The notes under the pieces are model-generated. The model worked only from the letters and a program-made list of their open reading frames with translations. It searched no databases and had not been told where the DNA came from. From the NCBI GenBank assembly GCA_947627265.1, contig CANQVM010000008.1, forward strand, positions 1 through 38,459: DNA of 38,459 bases. The letters are read 5' to 3'. The DNA is from an uncultured Clostridia bacterium. Lineage in GTDB: Bacteria > Bacillota > Clostridia > TANB77 > CAG-508. Made by a program: the position numbers and the translations under genes. Positions 16,853-25,251 of this stretch are shown here, in pieces. Each line of letters starts with the position of its first letter. Position 1 is the first letter of the stretch.

Positions 16853-17356
16853 CTATATTGGTTTAATTATAGTATCGTAATAGATTAAAAATATAATATA
16901 TATCATTAAAATTTCGTATGTTTTTAACTTATTATTTTCATTGATATTTATCATTTTTTCTCCAACTTCTATTACTTTTCCTTTTGCATTTTTTATATTT
17001 CTTTGTAAATAGATTAATATATCAGTTTCTGTTATGCTAGATACTGTAACTGTTGCCTTTTGATTAAGTCCATAAGTAATAATATTTACCTTACTTTTTG
17101 GAGATATACTAAATTTTATATTAACATCAGTATTAATAAATAAGTATTTAGATTTTAAACAAAGCTGTTCAATTGCATATTCTTCTTGTTTAAAGTTATT
17201 TAAATCTGAATTAATAATAATTGTTTCAAATTTTATGTTTTTTATATTTCCTATACTTTTTTTGTTAATATTTATTAATTTAATTTCATCCTTTTTTAAA
17301 TATGCATTTATATTATCAAAACTTTTATGATCTGAAATTACTCCAATAAAAGTCAT
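16853..17356 (-). CDS. hypothetical protein, 167 aa
   Basis: I cannot name this protein. It is mostly alpha/beta and begins MTFIGVISDHKSFDNINAYL. A stretch VNIITYGLNQKATVTVSSIT (about residues 92-111) recalls a segment of Mur-ligase-like proteins, but no ATP-binding motif is present. The C-terminus is hydrophobic (YEILMIYIIFLIYY) and could form a membrane anchor. The start has AAAGGGG at good spacing. It follows the polysaccharide deacetylase gene by 61 bases on the same strand, so a cell-envelope role is possible but unproven. Confidence 0.65.
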   Translation of the reverse strand: MTFIGVISDHKSFDNINAYLKKDEIKLININKKSIGNIKNIKFETIIINSDLNNFKQEEYAIEQLCLKSKYLFINTDVNIKFSISPKSKVNIITYGLNQKATVTVSSITETDILIYLQRNIKNAKGKVIEVGEKMININENNKLKTYEILMIYIIFLIYYDTIIKPI

Positions 17357-17417
17357 TTTCTATCCCCTTTGTTTATTCTTTATATATTATTATTTACTAA
17401 GTTTCCATATTTATACA

Positions 17418-18194
17418 TTAATTATTTTTCATTTGTGTTCCATTTATATCTATTGTATAATTATCTTTGTAAATTAAATTTGATACTGTTACTATTTCAA
17501 ATCCCTTGTTTTTTATATTTTTTATTAGCATATTTAAACTGTCTGCTGTATGCTCTGTTCCATTATGACTTAATATAATATCACCTTCTTTTATTTTATT
17601 TTTCATGCGATCCCACATTTCTTCTCCTGTCTTACCTGTATAATCTAAAGTATCTAAGTTCCATTGAATTGTTTTATAACCATTTTCTTCTGCTGCTTTT
17701 ATTACTGTATCATTGTATTCTCCATAAGGTACTCTATATAACATCGTTTTGCTTCCTGTTATTTTTTCAATCTTTTCATTGCTCTTTTCTATTTGACTTA
17801 CATTTTCCTCGTAGCTTAGGTTATTTACATGTGGATGTGTATTACTATGACTTGCTATTTCATGCCCAGCTTCATATATTTTTTTTACTGCATCTGGAAA
17901 CTTATCCATCCAATCTCCCACCATAAAAAAAGTGATTTTTGTATTATTTTCTTCTAATGTTTTTAATATAGAGTCTATATCATCTGCATTCCATGCACAG
18001 TTCATAGTAAATGCTACCTTTTTTTCTTCTGTTTGTACATTGTAAATAGGCAGACTTTTTTGCACATTAGTTGATGTTTGGATTGTATCTTGGCTTTTAT
18101 TGTTTATATTATTTGCTACGCAAAATAAAACAACTACTGTAATTATTGAAACAACATATGTGTATATTTTTTGTTTATTAAATACGAAAAACAT
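17418..18194 (-). CDS. membrane-anchored polysaccharide deacetylase (NodB fold)
   Basis: About 258 residues from ATG at 18194. An N-terminal hydrophobic anchor (about residues 12-30) places the catalytic domain outside the membrane. The NodB domain shows motif 1 as TMNCAWNADD, motif 2 SHSNTHPHV with the metal histidines, motif 3 RVPYGEYND, and LSHNG near the end. In the usual motif 1 (TFDDG) the first aspartate is the catalytic base; here that position is Asn. A related motif is found in some clostridial sporulation deacetylases (from memory), so activity is uncertain rather than excluded. It likely acts on peptidoglycan or another wall glycan. A hairpin covers its ribosome site. Confidence 0.88.
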   Translation of the reverse strand: MFFVFNKQKIYTYVVSIITVVVLFCVANNINNKSQDTIQTSTNVQKSLPIYNVQTEEKKVAFTMNCAWNADDIDSILKTLEENNTKITFFMVGDWMDKFPDAVKKIYEAGHEIASHSNTHPHVNNLSYEENVSQIEKSNEKIEKITGSKTMLYRVPYGEYNDTVIKAAEENGYKTIQWNLDTLDYTGKTGEEMWDRMKNKIKEGDIILSHNGTEHTADSLNMLIKNIKNKGFEIVTVSNLIYKDNYTIDINGTQMKNN

Positions 18195-18202
18195 AAAAAA
18201 AA

Positions 18203-18246
18203 CCTCCAAGATTAAGCTACTTTAATTGTATGCTTACTCTTGGAAG
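18203..18246 (-). promoter_or_regulatory. 5'-UTR hairpin covering the deacetylase ribosome site
   Basis: CCTCCAAGATTAAGC (18203-18217) pairs with GCTTACTCTTGGAAG (18232-18246), with 13 of 15 pairs and a 14-base loop. On the mRNA the GGAGG ribosome site lies inside the 3' arm, a few bases before the ATG, so folding would hide it. Confidence 0.5.
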
Positions 18247-18421
18247 AAAATTCATTTTTTATAACCTTTTCATCAAAAATTATTATTCTATTATTATTTT
18301 AAAAATCTTAAACTATAATATACTATTTTATAAATTTTACAGACAAAATATTTCAACTTTTATCATTTTTATTCATATGATATATAAACAACACATATGT
18401 TGTTAGAAAGGATTGAGAAAT

Positions 18422-18898
18422 ATGGAAATGGATAAAAAACCTCATTGCCCAGTTTTAGATGTAGATGGTGTTATTTCGGGAGGTAAACAATTTGATCTTG
18501 ATATTACTTTACCTGAAGATAATCGCGATGTAATTTACGGTGTTGTAAAAAATTGTTTTAAGGAGCCTGTTGATAATGCTGTTGTAAAATTAGTAGAAGT
18601 TATTTGCGAACATGGCAAAGAAGAAAGAAGACCAATTGGCCATACTTTTACAGATAAAGAAGGAGAATTCGTTTTTGGACCTTTATGCCCTGGAAAAGAA
18701 TATGCATTACAAATTTGGGTAAATGATACTAAAAAAATTAAAATTTGTGCTAAATGTCATCATGAGGGAAAATGCTTAAAAGGAGAAAAATGCGATAAGT
18801 GTGACTGTTTTATCGATGATAAAACAGAAATATGTGACAAATGTGACAAAAAAGAAGATTATCTAAAAGAAGAAGATTTCAAAGAATTAAATTTCTAA
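18422..18898 (+). CDS. carboxypeptidase-regulatory-like domain protein with CxxC tail
   Basis: About 158 residues from ATG at 18422, with AAAGGATTGAG upstream. Residues about 35-105 form a transthyretin/CnaB-like beta fold (VIYGVVKNCFKEPVDNAVVK ... GHTFTDKEGEFVFGPLCPGK). The C-terminal third is rich in cysteine in CxxC pairs (KICAKCHHEGKC, KCDKCDC, ICDKCDK), likely binding one or two metal ions or forming disulfides. There is no signal peptide. I do not know the function; an assembly or coat-type role is possible. It is a single gene, divergent from the deacetylase, with its own terminator. Confidence 0.75.
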   Translation: MEMDKKPHCPVLDVDGVISGGKQFDLDITLPEDNRDVIYGVVKNCFKEPVDNAVVKLVEVICEHGKEERRPIGHTFTDKEGEFVFGPLCPGKEYALQIWVNDTKKIKICAKCHHEGKCLKGEKCDKCDCFIDDKTEICDKCDKKEDYLKEEDFKELNF

Positions 18899-18943
18899 TT
18901 TAAAGTTATTTTTTATTCTTTAATAATCTTGTTTGATAAAATT

Positions 18944-18987
18944 AAAATAGGTATTTACTTTAAAATTTTTGTTTAAATACCTATTTT
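18944..18987 (+). terminator. terminator after the Cys-rich protein gene
   Basis: A 14-bp stem, AAAATAGGTATTTA with TAAATACCTATTTT, has a 16-base loop and a short T-run. It could also serve the convergent minus-strand genes. Confidence 0.7.
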
Positions 18988-19075
18988 TTATTAATATTGT
19001 TTATAAATTATTATGTCTATGTTTATTTATATATTATAATTATAATATTATATTTTGTGTATTATATTTAGTTTA

Positions 19076-19216
19076 TCACATTATTCCCATCTTTTTTGCT
19101 ATTTGTTTTCCCTTTTTCATCATTGTTTTTTTATTCATCATTCCTGTTTCTGTATATAACATTACTAATCCTGTCGTTAGTAATCCTCCTATCATTACAC
19201 CTTTTATAAATTTCAT
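19076..19216 (-). CDS. small membrane protein, 46 aa
   Basis: From ATG at 19216 with GAGAGGTG upstream, the product is one hydrophobic helix (about residues 4-22, GVMIGGLLTTGLVMLY) followed by a basic, Met/Lys-rich tail (MMNKKTMMKKGKQIAKK). It resembles small YtxH-like membrane proteins. It is last in a three-gene minus-strand unit with the two TauE/SafE-like half-transporters, so it may accompany them. Confidence 0.6.
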   Translation of the reverse strand: MKFIKGVMIGGLLTTGLVMLYTETGMMNKKTMMKKGKQIAKKMGIM

Positions 19217-19235
19217 AATTTTCACCTCTCTTTTT

Positions 19236-19619
19236 TTATTTATTATTTGTGTTTTCACCTTTTTTATACAGTTTTATTATGGAATATATTTCATTTATAG
19301 CAATTGATGCTAAAAAAATCCCAAAACTTTTTCTTAAAATGTTAACATCTGTATTTAGAGATATGTTTGCTCCTATAATAGCTCCTAGGATTCCCATTAC
19401 TGTTATAATAACTGCTAATTTTAAATCTATATTTTTATTTTTTAAATTTACTATAATTGCAACAATTGAAGTTGGAATAAAAAAGATTAAATTTGTTGCC
19501 TGTGCATTATGTTGTTCAATTCCTAATATAAATGTAAGAAGAAATATTAAAATAGTTCCTCCACCCATTCCTGTTCCACTTACAATTCCTGCAACAATTC
19601 CCATTAATATTTCAGCCAT
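19236..19619 (-). CDS. TauE/SafE-family half-size transporter
   Basis: 127 residues with about four hydrophobic segments. The N-terminal GIVAGIVSGTGMGGGTILIF is the TauE/SafE signature of glycine-rich helix turns. TauE/SafE exporters are usually about 240-270 residues with two such repeats; here each repeat is a separate gene. This one is preceded by a good AGGAG site and follows its partner by 27 bases. The pair probably forms a heterodimeric anion or organosulfur exporter. The substrate cannot be told. Confidence 0.85.
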   Translation of the reverse strand: MAEILMGIVAGIVSGTGMGGGTILIFLLTFILGIEQHNAQATNLIFFIPTSIVAIIVNLKNKNIDLKLAVIITVMGILGAIIGANISLNTDVNILRKSFGIFLASIAINEIYSIIKLYKKGENTNNK

Positions 19620-19646
19620 ATTTTCTCCTATTTTTTTTAGTTATAT

Positions 19647-19994
19647 TTAACTTGTTATCATTTTGAAAGATACATAAATTAATAATATTGTAAATGCAAT
19701 TTTAAACCATTTTTCTGGTAGCTTCTTTAATAATTTTGCTCCAATATATCCTCCTATACTTCCACCTATAGCACAAAGAATAGCAGTTTTCCAGTTTATA
19801 TAATTTCCCTGATAATAGAAAAAACTACTAGTTACCACCATTGGCAATATACAAAATACAGATGTTCCTCTTGCTTTTTTATCTTCCAATTTTAATAAAT
19901 ATATAAATGCTGGTACGAGTATCATTCCTCCACCAGTTGAAAATAATCCGCTTATAATGCCTGCTAATATTCCTATTAATATCTTTTTTACCAT
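19647..19994 (-). CDS. TauE/SafE-family half-size transporter
   Basis: 115 residues, first of the pair. The N-terminus has IGILAGIISGLFSTGGGMIL and the second part IGGSIGGYIGAKLLKKLPEK, again one TauE/SafE repeat of about four membrane segments. The start ATG lies right after the T-run of the hairpin at 19999-20025, and the only ribosome-site-like bases (AGTAGG) are in that stem. This suggests either read-through or structure-controlled translation. Confidence 0.83.
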   Translation of the reverse strand: MVKKILIGILAGIISGLFSTGGGMILVPAFIYLLKLEDKKARGTSVFCILPMVVTSSFFYYQGNYINWKTAILCAIGGSIGGYIGAKLLKKLPEKWFKIAFTILLIYVSFKMITS

Positions 19995-19998
19995 AATA

Positions 19999-20025
19999 AA
20001 AACCTACTTCTTTATAGTAGGTTTT
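19999..20025 (-). terminator. hairpin between rarA and the TauE/SafE pair
   Basis: AAAACCTACT pairs with AGTAGGTTTT (10 bp) across a seven-base loop. On the minus strand a T5 run follows, so it can terminate rarA transcription. The next gene's ATG starts within eight bases of the stem, and the stem contains the only candidate ribosome site. Confidence 0.6.
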
Positions 20026-20126
20026 CCAATTTTTATTATTTTATTAGTTTTAATATATTTTATTTTAATTTTTACATATTTTTAATAACTTTTTATATGT
20101 TTTACTATAATAAGTTTTTTATAATT

Positions 20127-21369
20127 TTATTCTATATTTGATGGTGGTTCGTAGTATTTTGTTCCAACCATTTTATCAGGAAGATATTGTTGTTGTACAT
20201 AGTTACCTTCAAAGTTGTGAGGATATAGGTAACCTTCGTGATAGCCTAGTTCCTTCATTTTTTCTATTGGTGCATTTCTAATATGCATTGGTACTTCGCC
20301 AGTATCTTTAGTTTGTACATCCTCTAAAGCTTTATTTATTGCCATATAAGAGTTATTTGATTTCTTTGAGGTTGCTACATATATAGCTGCTTCTGACAAT
20401 AATATTCTTGCTTCTGGCATTCCAATTGCATGTACAGCCTGCATTGCAGCATTTGCTATAACTAATGCATTTGGATTTACCATCCCTACATCTTCTGAAG
20501 CACATATCACAATTCTTCTTGCTAAAAACATTGGGTCTTCTCCTCCATTTAATGCTCTTGCTAAATAAAATACAGTTGCATCTGGATCTGATCCTCTCAT
20601 AGATTTTATAAATGCACTTATATTATCATAGTGTTCTTCTCCATTTTTATCAAAAATAGCTTTTCTACTTTGTACACTATTTTTTATAATTTCATCTGTT
20701 AAATATATGTATCCATCTTCACTCATAGATGTTGTTAATGTTGCAACTTCTAATCCATTTAATGCTGTTCTAACATCTCCATTAGCTATACTAGCTAATT
20801 TTTTTAGTGTGCTTTCTTCAATTTTTATGTTATATTCTCCGAAGACCTTCTTTTTTATTTAAAGATTTTTTTAAAATACTATATATATTATCTTCAGTTA
20901 ATGGATTTAATTTTATTACCATTGATCTAGAAATTAGAGCTTTATTCACCTCAAAATATGGATTTTCTGTGGTTGCTCCAATTAATATAATCGTTCCATT
21001 TTCTACATATGGAAGCAATGCATCTTGTTGTAATTTGTTAAATCTATGAATTTCATCAATAAATAAAATGCTTTTACCCGTTGGGTTTAGCATAAAATTT
21101 CTTGTTTCTTCTATTACTTTTTTTATATCTGCCACTCCTGCTGTAACTGCATTAATTTTATAGAATTTATATTTTGTTGTTTCACTAATTACTTGAGCTA
21201 ATGATGTTTTTCCACATCCTGGTGGTCCAAATAAAATAATACTAGATAATCTATCTGCTTTTATTGTTCTATATAGTATTTTATCTTTTGCAAGTACATG
21301 CTCTTGACCTACATATTCCTCTAAAGTTTTTGGTCTCATTCTAAATGCTAATGGTTGTTTTGGATCCAT
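20127..21369 (-). CDS. rarA: replication-associated recombination protein RarA (MgsA), read across a CGGA site
   Basis: With one C skipped the 1,243-base span encodes 413 residues, normal for RarA. The AAA+ core has Walker A GPPGCGKTSLAQVIS at about residue 48 and Walker B ILFIDEIHRFNKLQQDA, with GATTENPYFEVNKALISRS as sensor region. The shift falls after the ATPase core (NKKEGL then GEYNIKIEE). The C-terminal tetramerisation region follows (VYLARALNGGEDPMFLARR, YLYPHNFEGNYV). Zero-frame translation stops at EGLRRI and loses this half. RarA acts at stalled replication forks. It lies 112 bases downstream of ruvA. Confidence 0.93.
20838..20841 (-). other. CGGA +1 recoding site (glycine) in rarA
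   Basis: The coding strand reads gaa ggt ctt CGGA gaa tat aac. Skipping C gives E-G-L-G-E-Y-N. In zero frame the reading is EGLRRI then stop. Clostridial RarA commonly has a glycine at this point (from memory). Confidence 0.8.
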
Positions 21370-21481
21370 CTTTTTTGTTTATGATAAATTTTATAAATTT
21401 ATCATATACTCCTTTCTTACAAGTTAGAATTTTATATATTTTTTATAAAATTTATATATTCTTTTATACAATATGTAATTT

Positions 21482-22112
21482 TTATATACTCAATAAATTT
21501 AGTCCTTTTTTGATAAGTTCTTCTGTTGACATTTCCTTTGTATCTAGCTTGTCCAAGGCTTTTTCAATTTCTTTCTTATTATATCCTAGTACTTGAAGTG
21601 CTGCTATTGTTTCATCTATTTTTTCATTATTTTCTATTGCCTTTTGTATTTTTGTATTTGATTTATTATTATTTTCTATTTGATTTTTTATGTTTTCTAC
21701 TTCTTGTTGAGCTTTTATTTTGTCTTTTAATTCTAATATTATTCTTTTTGCAGATTTAGGCCCAATACCAGGTATTCCGCGTAAGTGCTTTCACATCTTC
21801 TGATATAACAGCTAAAGCAAAATCTGATGGTTCACATGTTGCAAGCATTGTAAGTGCTGTTTTTGCACCTACTCCACTTACTCCAAGCAATAATTCAAAC
21901 ATTTTTAATTCTTCTAGTGTATTAAATCCATATATACTTATATCATCTTCTCTTACTCGGTAGTATGTATGTACTTTTACTATATCTCCTATTTTCCCTA
22001 TGTTTTCAATTCCAACTTCTGACATAAATATTTTGTAACCTAGCCCTCCTACATCAATTACCACATATTCTGTCATTTTCATTTCTAATGTTCCTTTTAT
22101 ATATGCAAACAT
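21482..22112 (-). CDS. ruvA: Holliday junction DNA helicase subunit RuvA, read across a CGGA site
   Basis: With one C skipped the 631-base span encodes 209 residues. Domain I (MFAYIKGTLEMKMTEYVVID) is an OB fold. Domain II has two helix-hairpin-helix motifs (LLGVSGVGAKTALTML and, after the shift, GIPGIGPKSAKRIILELKDK). A Glu/Asn/Lys-rich linker leads to domain III (ALQVLGYNKKEIEKALDKL), which contacts RuvB. In zero frame the protein would end inside the second hairpin motif (ALTRNTWYWA). RuvA binds Holliday junctions. ruvB is not beside it; rarA follows instead. Confidence 0.94.
21776..21779 (-). other. CGGA +1 recoding site (glycine) in ruvA
   Basis: The coding strand reads gca ctt acg CGGA ata cct ggt att ggg. 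Skipping C gives A-L-T-G-I-P-G-I-G, the second helix-hairpin-helix motif. Homologues vary at the first glycine position, so here the amino acid is consistent with, but not proof of, glycine. Confidence 0.8.
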
Positions 22113-22269
22113 TTTACTTTCCTCGTATAATATATTTAGGTTTTAACTGGTTACCTATAAACCTGTATAATCAATTATTTCAATTATAATTTACTGTAAT
22201 CTTATAATTAAGCATATCTATAATATAGTTACTATCTACTGTACATATTTACTTTTTCACATATTTATT

Positions 22270-22824
22270 TTAAGTATTAAATAAATATGTTGCTTCTAAA
22301 TCTGCTTCATGTGTTAATAGTGCAATTGGATATTTTGTATAGCTTGCACCAATTGCATTATAATTTTCTTTAGGCTCTGTATATCCCATATGCCAACGAA
22401 TAGAGTATTTTTCTTCTGGTGTCAATTTTATATATTCTGTAATCATCATAACAGATTTTTCTCCATGTCCATATGGTATAGTATCTTCTATTGTATAATA
22501 TGGAACTTTTTCCCATACTCCTAGGGCATTTTTTGCATTTCGAAAGTCTACTTTGTAGAAGTTAGTTTTACAAATATCGTGCAATAGACCAATTAATATA
22601 AGTGATTCTTCTGGTATATCTATATCTATAATGCTATTTTTTACTTTATGTTTTAAAATCTCATATACTTTTAAGCTATGTTCTACTAGTCCACCTTCAT
22701 AGTTTCCATGAAATCTTGTGCTTGCAGGTGCTATAAAGAAATCCGATTTTTCTAAGAATTCAATTAATTCTTCCATTCCTTCTCTTTTTACTTTTTTTAA
22801 TAATTCTAAAAATTGTTCTTTCAT
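22270..22824 (-). CDS. HD-domain phosphohydrolase
   Basis: The 184-residue protein has a classic HD metal-binding set: histidine in GGLVEHSLKVYEIL, then LIGLLHDICKTNFY with the His-Asp pair, and further downstream histidines (PYGHGEKSV, RWHMGY). It probably hydrolyses a nucleotide or nucleic-acid phosphate; similar clostridial proteins are annotated only as HD hydrolases. It has a good GAGGT site, no membrane segment, and lies upstream of ruvA on the same strand with a 157-base gap that looks A/T-rich and has no gene. Confidence 0.85.
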   Translation of the reverse strand: MKEQFLELLKKVKREGMEELIEFLEKSDFFIAPASTRFHGNYEGGLVEHSLKVYEILKHKVKNSIIDIDIPEESLILIGLLHDICKTNFYKVDFRNAKNALGVWEKVPYYTIEDTIPYGHGEKSVMMITEYIKLTPEEKYSIRWHMGYTEPKENYNAIGASYTKYPIALLTHEADLEATYLFNT

Positions 22825-23002
22825 TTTTTACCTCTATTTCAATTTACTAAATTGCTATCATTATATAAATATAAATTTAAAAAGTCAACACTTTTTCCGA
22901 ATTTTTGTTTTGTTTTTTATCATAAAAGTTGCAACATAAAAAATATGTAAAATATACTACTAACTGGCATATAATAGTGAAAAACATTATATAGTAACTT
23001 TT

Positions 23003-24208
23003 TTAAGTTACATTATATGTATTTTTTATTCTTTCAATTGCTTCTATAGTATTTTCTCTTGTTCCAAAAGCAGTTAACCTAAAATATCCTTCTCCATATT
23101 TTCCAAATCCGCTTCCTGGTGTTCCAACTACATTTGCTTTTTGAAGTAATTCATCAAAAAACTCCCAAGATGTCATTGCTTCAGGTACTTTTAGCCAAAT
23201 ATATGGAGAATTCACACCTCCGTAGCAATTAAATCCCGCTTGTTCTAATCCTTGTTTTATTATTTTTGCATTTTCTAAATAATAATTAATATTTTCATTA
23301 ATTTGTTTTTTACCTTCCTTAGAATATGTAGCCTCTGCTGCTCGTTGAACAATATAAGATGAACCATTAAATTTAGTACAAGTTCTTCTATTCCATAATT
23401 GATTCAAAGAGATTTCTTTTCCCTCTTTAGTATAACCTTTTAGAGCTTTTGGAATTACTACATATGCACATCTTATACCTGTAAATCCTGCTGTTTTAGA
23501 ATAACTTTTAAATTCAATTGCAACTTCATTTGCTCCTTCTATTTCATAAATACTGTGTGGTATATCTTTTTTAGTTATAAATGCTTCATAAGCAGAATCA
23601 TATAAAATAACTGATTTATTCTTTTTTGCATAATCTACCCATTTTTTTAATTCTTGTTTTGTTAATACTGTTCCTGTTGGATTATTGGGGAAACATAAAT
23701 AAATCATATCTACCTTTTCTTTTGGTAGCTCTGGTATAAAGTTATTTTCTTGCGTAACCGGTAAATATATTATTTTTCTTCCTGACATTATATTTGTATC
23801 TAAATATACTGGATAAACTGGATCAGTAATTGCAACTGTATTATTTTGTGCAAAAATATCTCCTATATTCCCACAATCACATTTTGCACCATCAGAAACA
23901 AATACCTCATCCATATCAATATTGATATTTTTAGATTTATAATCATTTTCCACAATTGCTTTTCTTAAAAATTCATACCCCTGTTCTGGTCCATATCCTT
24001 TAAATCCTTCTTTTGTTCCAATTTCTTCTACTGCTTTATGCATTGCTTCTAAACATGCAGGTACAATTGGTCTTGTTACATCTCCTATTCCTAATTTTAT
24101 AATTTTTTTATTTGGATTTTCTTCTGTAAATTTTGCTACTTTTTTTGCTATTGTAGAAAATAAATAGCTTTCTTGTAATTCTAAAAAATTTTCATTAATT
24201 AAACTCAT
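23003..24208 (-). CDS. dapL: LL-diaminopimelate aminotransferase
   Basis: The 401-residue PLP enzyme converts tetrahydrodipicolinate directly to LL-2,6-diaminopimelate, with glutamate as amino donor. It has the DapL start [29 protein letters not shown] near residue 42, the PLP-contact [14 protein letters not shown] and the lysine in [17 protein letters not shown]. The C-terminus has [20 protein letters not shown]. The length is typical. It is 20 bases downstream of dapF, so both last steps before meso-DAP are in one operon. Confidence 0.96.
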   Translation of the reverse strand: MSLINENFLELQESYLFSTIAKKVAKFTEENPNKKIIKLGIGDVTRPIVPACLEAMHKAVEEIGTKEGFKGYGPEQGYEFLRKAIVENDYKSKNINIDMDEVFVSDGAKCDCGNIGDIFAQNNTVAITDPVYPVYLDTNIMSGRKIIYLPVTQENNFIPELPKEKVDMIYLCFPNNPTGTVLTKQELKKWVDYAKKNKSVILYDSAYEAFITKKDIPHSIYEIEGANEVAIEFKSYSKTAGFTGIRCAYVVIPKALKGYTKEGKEISLNQLWNRRTCTKFNGSSYIVQRAAEATYSKEGKKQINENINYYLENAKIIKQGLEQAGFNCYGGVNSPYIWLKVPEAMTSWEFFDELLQKANVVGTPGSGFGKYGEGYFRLTAFGTRENTIEAIERIKNTYNVT

Positions 24209-24228
24209 ATTTATTATTCCTTTCTTAT

Positions 24229-25057
24229 TTAAATTTCACCTTCAAAAACTGTTACAGCTGGTCCTGTCATATAAATATGATTATTTTCATTCCATTCTAT
24301 TTGTAACGTACCACCGTAATAATTCTACATATGATTTTTTATTTGTTAGTCCATTTAAATTACATGCAACCAAAGTAGCACAAGCACCTGTTCCACATGC
24401 TAAAGTTTCACCTGCTCCTCTTTCCCAAACTCTCATTTTTATGTGTTCTTTATCTACAATTTGTACAAATTCCACATTGGTTTTGTTAGGAAATACTTTA
24501 CTTTCTTCTATAAGTTTGCCATATTTTTCTATATCAAAGTTGTCAGTATTATTTACTACTGTAATTGCGTGTGGATTTCCCATAGAAACACAAGTAAATA
24601 TAAATTCCTTATCTAGTGCTTTTAATTTTAATTCTTTAACTGGATTCTCTTTTGATATTACAGGTATTTTTTCTGGCTCTAGTATAGGTTCACCCATATC
24701 TACTCTTACTGTTTCTACCTTTTTATCTTTAATATTTAAATTTAAAGTCTTTACTCCTGCTAAAGTTTCAATGGTAACTGTTGTCTTGTCTATAAGTCCC
24801 TTATCATAGACAAACTTTCCTACACAACGAATTCCATTACCACACATTTCTGCTTCACTTCCATCTTGATTAAACATTCTCATTTTAAAGTCAGCAATTT
24901 TACTTTTACAAATAAGAATTAAACCATCAGATCCAATTCCAAAGTGCCTATTACTAACAAAACGAGCTAGTTCAGATTCATTGTCTATTTTTTGGTGTAT
25001 GGCATCCATATAGACATAATCATTCCCTAACCCGTGCATTTTTGTAAATTTTTTCAT
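24229..25057 (-). CDS. dapF: diaminopimelate epimerase, read across a CGGU site
   Basis: With one C skipped the 829-base span encodes 275 residues, the normal DapF size. The two catalytic cysteines are at about 72 ([11 protein letters not shown]) and 221 ([12 protein letters not shown]). The shift near the C-terminus restores [10 protein letters not shown] and [10 protein letters not shown], conserved in the family; zero frame gives [11 protein letters not shown] and stops. DapF epimerises LL- to meso-diaminopimelate for lysine and the cell wall. The ATG at 25057 has AAGGTG at good spacing and is preferred over the upstream in-frame GTG at 25066. It has its own promoter and is co-transcribed with dapL. 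Confidence 0.95.
24313..24316 (-). other. CGGU +1 recoding site (glycine) in dapF
   Basis: The coding strand reads gaa tta tta CGGT ggt acg tta caa. Skipping C gives E-L-L-G-G-T-L-Q, and the paired glycines are conserved in DapF. The preceding codon TTA cannot re-pair with the shifted TAC, which argues against simple P-site slippage. Confidence 0.82.
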
Positions 25058-25090
25058 TGTTTTCACCTTCTTCTCTAGGCATTAATAATA

Positions 25091-25114
25091 AATAAAATAT
25101 AATTATATTTTATT
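25091..25114. repeat. 24-bp perfect palindrome in the dapF leader
   Basis: Two 12-base arms (AATAAAATATAA and TTATATTTTATT) meet without a loop. It lies in the 5' leader between the dapF promoter and start codon. It is purely A/T, so chance in such AT-rich DNA cannot be excluded. The T-box or lysine-riboswitch core is not visible. Confidence 0.4.
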
Positions 25115-25121
25115 AGTGACT

Positions 25122-25150
25122 ATTTTATCATACCTCTTTTTTTTTGTAAA
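25122..25150 (-). promoter_or_regulatory. dapF-dapL promoter
   Basis: On the minus strand TTTACA (25150-25145) and TAAAAT (25127-25122) are 17 bases apart, 65 bases upstream of the dapF ATG. Confidence 0.6.
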
Positions 25151-25251
25151 GTTATAATTTGCACTATAAGATATCAACTTTTGAAAAATTATAATTTGCC
25201 AATAAATCTACTAATATAATTAAATTTTATTATATAATTATATTTTGCTTA

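Noticed and set aside
18360..18395. Sigma-K/sigma-E promoter for the Cys-rich protein gene
   Set aside because: CATATGATA fits the -10 form, but the -35 element is only a two-base match at approximate spacing, so I do not list it as a feature.
22113..22269. Operator or LexA box upstream of ruvA
   Set aside because: The AGGTTT...AAACCT repeat is imperfect and no GAAC-N4-GTTC type box is present; the gap otherwise looks A/T-rich with nothing supported.
25058..25251. Lysine riboswitch or T-box in the dapF leader
   Set aside because: The leader from the promoter to ATG is only about 65 bases and lacks the conserved cores; just an A/T palindrome and two TTATAATTTGC repeats are seen.
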